From assembly GCA_963719485.1 (NCBI GenBank), contig OY970387.1, positions 3,038,001 to 3,102,000 of the forward strand: a stretch of DNA of 64,000 nucleotides. The letters are read 5' to 3'. Made by a program: the position numbers and the translations under genes. The notes beneath the pieces were generated by a model. It made no database searches, had not been told where the DNA came from, and was given only the letters and a program-made list of their open reading frames with translations. Source of the DNA: Bog-473 sp963719485. Lineage in GTDB: Bacteria > Actinomycetota > Acidimicrobiia > Acidimicrobiales > RAAP-2. Of the stretch, positions 59,046-64,000 are shown piece by piece (the stretch's first letter is position 1; each line of letters starts with the position of its first letter).

Positions 59046-60215
59046 GTGAAGGTGGCGATCGTCATGCCGCACGGGAAGGTCGCGGGGGCCGAACGCGTGC
59101 TCTGCGAGCTCCTGGCGGAGACGGAGCCGGGAGCGGTCGTGGTCTGCCTGCCCGAGGGATCACCCCTGGCTGAGCGGGTCGTGGCACTCGGCCATCGGGT
59201 GCGGGACTTCCGCTTGCCGAAGCTCTCGGGCCCCGCCTCGGCCGTGTCGTTCCCGTGGCGGTACGTGCGGGCCTGCCGCGACCTGCGCGCCGTGGTGCGC
59301 GACGAGAACGTCACCGTCCTCCATTCGTTCGTCGCGTTCACCATCAAGGCGGTTGCCCCGGTCGCGCTGGTGACGAGGACGCCCGCGATCCTCAGCGTCC
59401 ACGAAATCACGACGCGTGCGGCGATCGGCGGGTTACGGAGCCGGCTGCAGCGCTGGCTGGCCGTCGTGGCATTCCGCCGGATCACCGCCGTCAGCCGGTA
59501 CGTGGCCGAGAGTCTGATCGCCGAGGGGTATCCCGCCGAGCGGATCGTCGTCGTGCACAACGGGATCGCCCGATCGTCCGCTCCGGTCGAGCGTGCCGAC
59601 GCGCGCACCTCATTGGGGCTGCCGGTCGACGCGCTCATCGTGTTGGTCGTCGGCAGGCTCACGCGGTGGAAGGGGCAGGACGTGGCCGTCAGAGCCTTCG
59701 AGCGCTTCAGCGCCGGGTGGCGAGGCGCAGAGACGCGACTGGCTGTGGTGGGTGGTCCGTTCGAGCCCGACGACACGGCCTTCGAAACCGAGATCCACCG
59801 ATCCGTGGCGGCCGGTCCCGTGGCCGATCGGGTGACGTTCTTCGGTCAACGCCCCGATGCCGAGATCTTCTACGACGCGGCGGACGTCGTGCTGGTCCCG
59901 AGCATGGAGCCGGACCCGTTCCCGACCGTGGTGCTCGAGGCCGGCCTGGCCGGTCGGTGCGTGGTGGCTTCGGACCTCGGAGGGGCCCGCGAAGCGGTGG
60001 TCGAAGGGGTCACGGGGTTGATCTGCCGTCCCACGCCGGAGGATCTTGCGGGCGCGCTGACCCGGGCGGCGGACCCGGAGTGGCGCAGCCACGTCGAGTC
60101 GAAAGCGCAGGGTCACATTGAGGAGGAGTTCTCGCGCGCCGGGTTCGCGCGGGCCATCCACGAGCAGTGGACGTTGACCGAGGCTGAGGGGATCAGGACC
60201 CGAACGCCGCGCTGA
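59046..60215 (+). CDS. Family 4 glycosyltransferase (1)
   Basis: 389 residues from GTG. GT-B fold: N-terminal VMPHGKVAGAERVL, C-terminal VGRLTRWKGQDVAVRAFERF and MEPDPFPTVVLEAGLAG (E-x7-E). It uses a nucleotide sugar in the cytoplasm. Its 3' end overlaps the convergent GT by 23 nt. Confidence 0.9.
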   Translation: MKVAIVMPHGKVAGAERVLCELLAETEPGAVVVCLPEGSPLAERVVALGHRVRDFRLPKLSGPASAVSFPWRYVRACRDLRAVVRDENVTVLHSFVAFTIKAVAPVALVTRTPAILSVHEITTRAAIGGLRSRLQRWLAVVAFRRITAVSRYVAESLIAEGYPAERIVVVHNGIARSSAPVERADARTSLGLPVDALIVLVVGRLTRWKGQDVAVRAFERFSAGWRGAETRLAVVGGPFEPDDTAFETEIHRSVAAGPVADRVTFFGQRPDAEIFYDAADVVLVPSMEPDPFPTVVLEAGLAGRCVVASDLGGAREAVVEGVTGLICRPTPEDLAGALTRAADPEWRSHVESKAQGHIEEEFSRAGFARAIHEQWTLTEAEGIRTRTPR

Positions 60216-61263
60216 AGGCGTCGATGCGGGCCAGCGCGGCGGCCTTCCCCGAATGGTGCGTGAGCACCGAGTCGCGGCCGGCGGCGCCGAGAGCCACTCG
60301 TCGCTCCGGGTCGCGCAGGACCTCGACCAGTGCGGCGGGGAAGTCCGAGGGCTCCGCCGTGACGACACCCCCGCCCCCGTTCAGCACGATGCCCTCCACA
60401 CCCCACCGGGTAGTGACCACCGGCAACCCGTGCGCCAGCGCCTCGAGGACCTTGACCTTGGGACCAGACGAGGGAGGGCAGGGGAAGGCCACCACGGCAG
60501 CCTGGGACAGGATGTCGGCGCTGTCCGAGAACTCCCCCAGGAGGTCGACCCCGGGAACCTCGTCGATCCGGACCGAGTCGAGGCATCTGCCGGCGAGGAG
60601 CAACCTGGCTCGGGGCAGCGCGTCGCGCACCGCCGGCCAGGCGGCGAGGAGGTTGCGCAGCGCGCGGACGTTGGGCGGCCACGACCAGTCGGCCAGCATG
60701 GCTGCCACCGGAGCCTCGACCGTCGGCAGTGGGCGTGGCGGCACGGGGTACGCGATCGGCACGAAGGTGGCCGGCCGCCCCAGGTGTCGGCCCACCCGAT
60801 CGGAGTAAGCGAAAACCAGCTTGGCCCGACGTCCGGCGATCCGCTCCGCCCGGGCCATCTGCACCGTGGACATCTCGAATCGTCGCGCCGCCAACGCGTC
60901 GGCGAGGGTGCGGAAGTGGAACGTGGCCACGGAGCGATCCGCGTAGTCCGCACCGGCGAACGACCAGATGTGGTCGGCGACGACGATGGCATCGTCCGGC
61001 GCGCGCCACCCCGCACGCGCCAGGTCCCCCCGCGGCCAACGAAGGGCATGGAGGTGGGCCCGCCACATCGGCCCGACGTCGAAGGTCTCCACCGAGCACC
61101 AGGAGGGGACCGGCCCGCGGGGCGACACGGAGGAGATGCGCCACAGCCACGCGTCGAGCTCGTGCCCGAGCGCCCGGAGGCCTTCGCACCACGCATAGAG
61201 GTCCCGACCGGCCGCCGTGCCCTGCGGGTGCGGCAGCTCGCTCGCCACGACCGAGATCTTCAT
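60193..61263 (-). CDS. Family 4 glycosyltransferase (2)
   Basis: 356 residues, ATG start without clear Shine-Dalgarno. SELPHPQGTAAGRDLYAWCEGL at the N-terminus; PPSSGPKVKVLEALAHGLPVVTT is the GT4 donor-site region. First of the right-hand reverse-strand run. Confidence 0.88.
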   Translation of the reverse strand: MKISVVASELPHPQGTAAGRDLYAWCEGLRALGHELDAWLWRISSVSPRGPVPSWCSVETFDVGPMWRAHLHALRWPRGDLARAGWRAPDDAIVVADHIWSFAGADYADRSVATFHFRTLADALAARRFEMSTVQMARAERIAGRRAKLVFAYSDRVGRHLGRPATFVPIAYPVPPRPLPTVEAPVAAMLADWSWPPNVRALRNLLAAWPAVRDALPRARLLLAGRCLDSVRIDEVPGVDLLGEFSDSADILSQAAVVAFPCPPSSGPKVKVLEALAHGLPVVTTRWGVEGIVLNGGGGVVTAEPSDFPAALVEVLRDPERRVALGAAGRDSVLTHHSGKAAALARIDAFSAAFGS

Positions 61264-61287
61264 TGTGCGCCGATCAGGCCGGCGCCG

Positions 61288-62130
61288 TCAGGCGGGCGCA
61301 CGCGTCGCCTCGGCCCAGAGGTCGGCGACGCCGAGTCCGGCGGTGAGGCGGTGGGCGGCCAGCCGCTGGTAGAGCCGCTTGGCCCGCTCTTCGGGGACGA
61401 AGCTGGTGTGGATCCACTCGCCCCGGTCGACGCGCACGTTCGAGAAACCGGCCTGCCTGATCGACCGGGTGAGCGACGACTTGGTCTGCTCGTTGACGTG
61501 CATCACGCGCTCGAGCTCGACCCGAGGGTCGCTGGGCCAGCGTCGGGGCCGTCCCGGGACGGCCAGGCGCTGGAGCCGGTAGGTGACGTCGTAGATGGTC
61601 CGGGTCGGCAGGGTGTGGGCGAAGAGCCGCCCGCCCGGGCGCAAGACCCGCAACGCCTCCATGAGCGTCAGGTGGAGCTCCTCCGTGTTCAGATGCTCCA
61701 CGATGTCGAGCATCACGACCAGGTCGGCCATGGCGTCGGGTAACGGGAGACTGCGTGTGTCGGCGGCAACGGCGGCGGCCCTTCCGGACATGGAGTGGGC
61801 CCCGAGCGTGCGCTGGGCGAGCGTCAGGGCCTCGAGCGAGTATTCGACCCCGACGGCGAACGCCGCACCCATCTCGACCGCCACCGCCAGGAGCTCCCCG
61901 CGTCCGGTGCCGAGGTCGACGACCACCTCGCCGGGACGCAGGCGGGCCCGGCGCAGCGACCATTCGTAGAGAGCGGCGGGCCGGGCACCCTCGGAGCTGG
62001 TCCACTCGTCGAAGCCCGCGCACCAGTGCCGGTAGTAGTCGGTGTCGTAGACCGAGGCGGGAACGGTCGGGGGCGGCATGGAATCCGGGCCGGCCGACGG
62101 AGCGGCCTCATGCCTCAGAGCGTTGCGCAT
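61288..62130 (-). CDS. Class I SAM-dependent methyltransferase
   Basis: 280 residues from ATG 62130 with GAAGGG 8 nt upstream. SAM motif VVDLGTGRGELLAVAVEMG, then DLVVMLDIVEHL and LRVLRPGGRLFAHTLP. Sugar or lipid methylation in the glycan pathway is likely from context only. Confidence 0.87.
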   Translation of the reverse strand: MRNALRHEAAPSAGPDSMPPPTVPASVYDTDYYRHWCAGFDEWTSSEGARPAALYEWSLRRARLRPGEVVVDLGTGRGELLAVAVEMGAAFAVGVEYSLEALTLAQRTLGAHSMSGRAAAVAADTRSLPLPDAMADLVVMLDIVEHLNTEELHLTLMEALRVLRPGGRLFAHTLPTRTIYDVTYRLQRLAVPGRPRRWPSDPRVELERVMHVNEQTKSSLTRSIRQAGFSNVRVDRGEWIHTSFVPEERAKRLYQRLAAHRLTAGLGVADLWAEATRAPA

Positions 62131-62164
62131 GCGGTCATCCCTTCTTGCGACTCCCCCTGCACCG

Positions 62165-63274
62165 TCACGGGCGGTCCAGCACCTGGCGGTAGAGCTCTTC
62201 GAACTCCGCCGCACACCTGTCCCACGAGTACCGCTCACTGACGGCGATGGCGGCACGGCCGGCGAGATCCTCACGACGGACGTCGTCCTGGAGCAACTGT
62301 CGACACGAGGTGGCGAGTTCGGCGACGTTGCCGGCGGGGACCAGCCCACCGTTGCTCCCGATCGTGTCCCGCAGCCCCACGACGTCGTACCCCACCACGG
62401 CGGCACCGGCGGCCATGGCCTCGAGCGCGACCAGGCCGAGGCCCTCGAACCGGGAGGGCATCAGCACGACCTGGGCCCTGCGGTATGCCGCCGCGAGCTC
62501 GTCGTCGGAAAGGTGGCTGCGCAGGCCGATCCGATCGTCACCGCTCGTGCGTCCGCGCACCGTTCCTTCGAGGGATCCGGCTCCGACCAGCAGCCCGCGG
62601 GCCGACGGCAGTTCGGTGATGACGCGTTGCATGGCGTCGATGGCGTCCAGCGGTCCCTTCTCCGGCTCGAGCCGGCCGACGAAGAGCATCAGGCCGGGCT
62701 CGCGCTCGACGGGCGCGGGGGCGCTCGTCAGGCCAACTCCGGGCGGAATCACCTGCACCCGCTCCCGCGGCACCCCCAGGTCGAGCACCGCTTGCGCGGT
62801 GTCCTCGGAGACGGCCGCCACGGCCGCCGCCCGCCGGTAACCGGCGGCCTCGAGCGGGCTCAGGGCCCGTTGCAGGCGATGCCGGCCGTGGGCCTGGCGG
62901 TAGGTGTGGTGGGCGGTGAAGATGACGGGAACCGGGAGCCGTCTGACCAGCTGGAGCCCGCCCGGACCACCTGAGAGGTGCACGAGGTCGGGCTCGCCTC
63001 CGAGGAGGAATCGGGGATCGGCGTTGACCCTGAGGGACATGTCGAGGTGGCCCCGGCCCGTCACGCGAGGGAACCGGACCGCGTGCCGGCCGCGACCGGC
63101 GGACGTGCTGACCTGCACGCCGCGTCCGGCCAGCGCGGCGCGCAGCTCGCGCGCGTACCTCCCCTGGCCCCCGACGGGCGGGTCGTCGTCCCAGGTGCCC
63201 AGACGAACGTGCAGCCCGGGCGTCGTGCTGGGCCGGGCTTCCCGGACGGCCGTGGCCGGCGGTCGGTCAGGCAC
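62165..63274 (-). CDS. Family 4 glycosyltransferase (3)
   Basis: 369 residues, GTG start. VGGQGRYARELRAAL at the N-terminus; LFVGRLEPEKGPLDAIDAM and MPSRFEGLGLVALEAMAAG carry the donor-site pattern. Overlaps the WecG-like gene by 8 nt, so one operon. Confidence 0.9.
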   Translation of the reverse strand: MPDRPPATAVREARPSTTPGLHVRLGTWDDDPPVGGQGRYARELRAALAGRGVQVSTSAGRGRHAVRFPRVTGRGHLDMSLRVNADPRFLLGGEPDLVHLSGGPGGLQLVRRLPVPVIFTAHHTYRQAHGRHRLQRALSPLEAAGYRRAAAVAAVSEDTAQAVLDLGVPRERVQVIPPGVGLTSAPAPVEREPGLMLFVGRLEPEKGPLDAIDAMQRVITELPSARGLLVGAGSLEGTVRGRTSGDDRIGLRSHLSDDELAAAYRRAQVVLMPSRFEGLGLVALEAMAAGAAVVGYDVVGLRDTIGSNGGLVPAGNVAELATSCRQLLQDDVRREDLAGRAAIAVSERYSWDRCAAEFEELYRQVLDRP

Positions 63275-64000
63275 CGCGGCGGCCGCGCCGCGAACAAAGG
63301 CCCGCGAGCGCGCTCGCGGCGAGCAGGCGCAGGGCGAAGGGGAGGTCGTGAACGATGTAGCGGCGGAAGAGGCGTCGGGGCTCCAGCCGAAGACGGTGGA
63401 GCCACTCGAGTCCCGAACGCCGCATCCACCGCGGGGCTGCCGGGGTGTGCCCGGACGCGATGGTGAAGGACCCGCCCACGCCGATGAACCAGGTGGCTGG
63501 CAGCCACTGGCGGAGCTCGACGATCAACCGTTCCTGCTTCGGGCAGCCGAACGCGCACAGGACGATGTCGGGCGCGCTGCGGCGCAGCATCCTGATGATG
63601 CGCACCAGTTCCGCGTCGTCGTGGTCGAAGCCGACCGGTGGTGCGTACGTCCCCGCAATGCGCGCCGACGGCGCGTGATGGAGGAGCGCGGCTGCGGTCT
63701 CCTCGGCCGTGCCCGGAGCACCTCCGAGGAGGAAGAGGCTGTGCCCGAGCCGAGCGGCTTCCCTGGTGAGTGGGAAGACGAGCTCGGAGCCGGCGACGCG
63801 AGTGGGCAGCGAGGTCCCCTGTAGGCGGCTGGCCCAGACGAGCGGCATGCCGTCGGCGATCGACAGATCGGCCTGAGCGGCGAGGCGGGCGAAGGCAGGA
63901 TCGGAGACGATGCGGCGCAGGATGTCGACGTTGGGGGTGATCACCCAACCACCGACGCCGACCTCCAGGGAGGACGTGATGCGGTCGATGGCGCCTGGGC
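63267..64000 (-). CDS. WecG/TagA/CpsF family glycosyltransferase (partial)
   Basis: The frame is open to the window edge, so the N-terminus is missing; about 244 residues are visible. GGWVITPNVDILRRI, ADGMPLVWASRLQG, the AFGCPKQERLI motif and GVGGSFTIASG are family marks. Members add a ManNAc/ManNAcA or similar sugar to a polyprenyl-linked precursor. It is the key enzyme pointing to a lipid-linked surface glycan. Confidence 0.9.
   Translation of the reverse strand, partial: PGAIDRITSSLEVGVGGWVITPNVDILRRIVSDPAFARLAAQADLSIADGMPLVWASRLQGTSLPTRVAGSELVFPLTREAARLGHSLFLLGGAPGTAEETAAALLHHAPSARIAGTYAPPVGFDHDDAELVRIIRMLRRSAPDIVLCAFGCPKQERLIVELRQWLPATWFIGVGGSFTIASGHTPAAPRWMRRSGLEWLHRLRLEPRRLFRRYIVHDLPFALRLLAASALAGLCSRRGRRGA

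Noticed and set aside
1..64000. CRISPR arrays, tRNA/rRNA genes, insertion sequences, prophage or integrase genes
   Set aside because: No spaced direct repeats, CCA-ended cloverleaf, transposase or integrase motifs were seen; short or diverged cases could be missed without tools.

Overview
The window is high-GC, densely coded DNA (roughly 70% GC by eye), almost certainly from an actinomycete and most likely a member of the Acidimicrobiia. The best pointer is a secreted protein with a C-terminal array of 'YWLVASDGGIF..G' repeats, typical of that class. An F420-type luciferase-like oxidoreductase, ECF41 and ECF42 sigma modules, an MptB-like mannosyltransferase and several leaderless genes fit too. 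The taxonomy is inference. I saw no rRNA, tRNA, CRISPR array, insertion sequence or prophage. No gap between genes exceeds 300 bp.

Layout. 1-6.6 kb: end of an unknown gene, a secreted ML-like protein, STAS, cupin and SnoaL-like proteins, then a reverse-strand run (isoprenylcysteine-methyltransferase-like, DoxX, sterol-desaturase-like, secreted-repeat protein, enoyl-CoA hydratase). 6.6-13.3 kb: the repeat protein, a divergent penicillin-binding protein with a structured leader and mini-ORF, an ArsR/CDF metal-efflux operon and an RNA m5U methyltransferase. 13.4-15.0 kb: a DGPF protein with an ECF42 sigma factor. 15.1-20.0 kb: a lower-GC accessory-looking stretch with a heptanucleotide repeat, a possible PD-(D/E)XK protein, an APH-like kinase, a KdpD-like protein without its kinase part, an LLM oxidoreductase and two tiny coupled genes. 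20.1-21.6 kb: an AhpD-like protein with an ECF41 sigma factor. 21.7-29.8 kb: an SDR, a Baeyer-Villiger-type monooxygenase and an esterase, followed by an L,D-transpeptidase, RidA, a beta-lactamase-fold hydrolase and an FAD oxidoreductase.

30-46 kb: a sensor protein with two histidine-kinase cores around a receiver, an ABC-F ATPase, a two-domain acyl-CoA dehydrogenase split by an apparent one-base frameshift, a YdcF-like protein, a GT-C-like membrane protein, a PrmC-like methyltransferase, a MarR-regulated DHA2 exporter, a MarR/hydrolase operon, an ABC-2 exporter and an MptB-like mannosyltransferase. 46.6-55.6 kb: a large membrane protein, a secreted GH5 glycosidase, an acyl-CoA ligase, an MFS exporter and a secreted CocE-type hydrolase. 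55.8-64 kb: a surface-polysaccharide region with a GT2, a nucleotidyltransferase, two methyltransferases, three GT4 enzymes and a WecG/TagA glycosyltransferase running off the end.

Themes. Regulation sits next to its targets: two ECF modules each carry a fitting promoter, and ArsR and both MarR genes have palindromes at their promoters. About eleven genes have a -10-like hexamer ending 6-8 nt before the start codon and no Shine-Dalgarno, so leaderless mRNAs are probably common. I found no single, clearly undescribed multi-gene system. The strongest oddities are the double kinase, the repeat in a leaderless promoter, the PBP leader and the possible small-gene pair at 19.6-20.0 kb.
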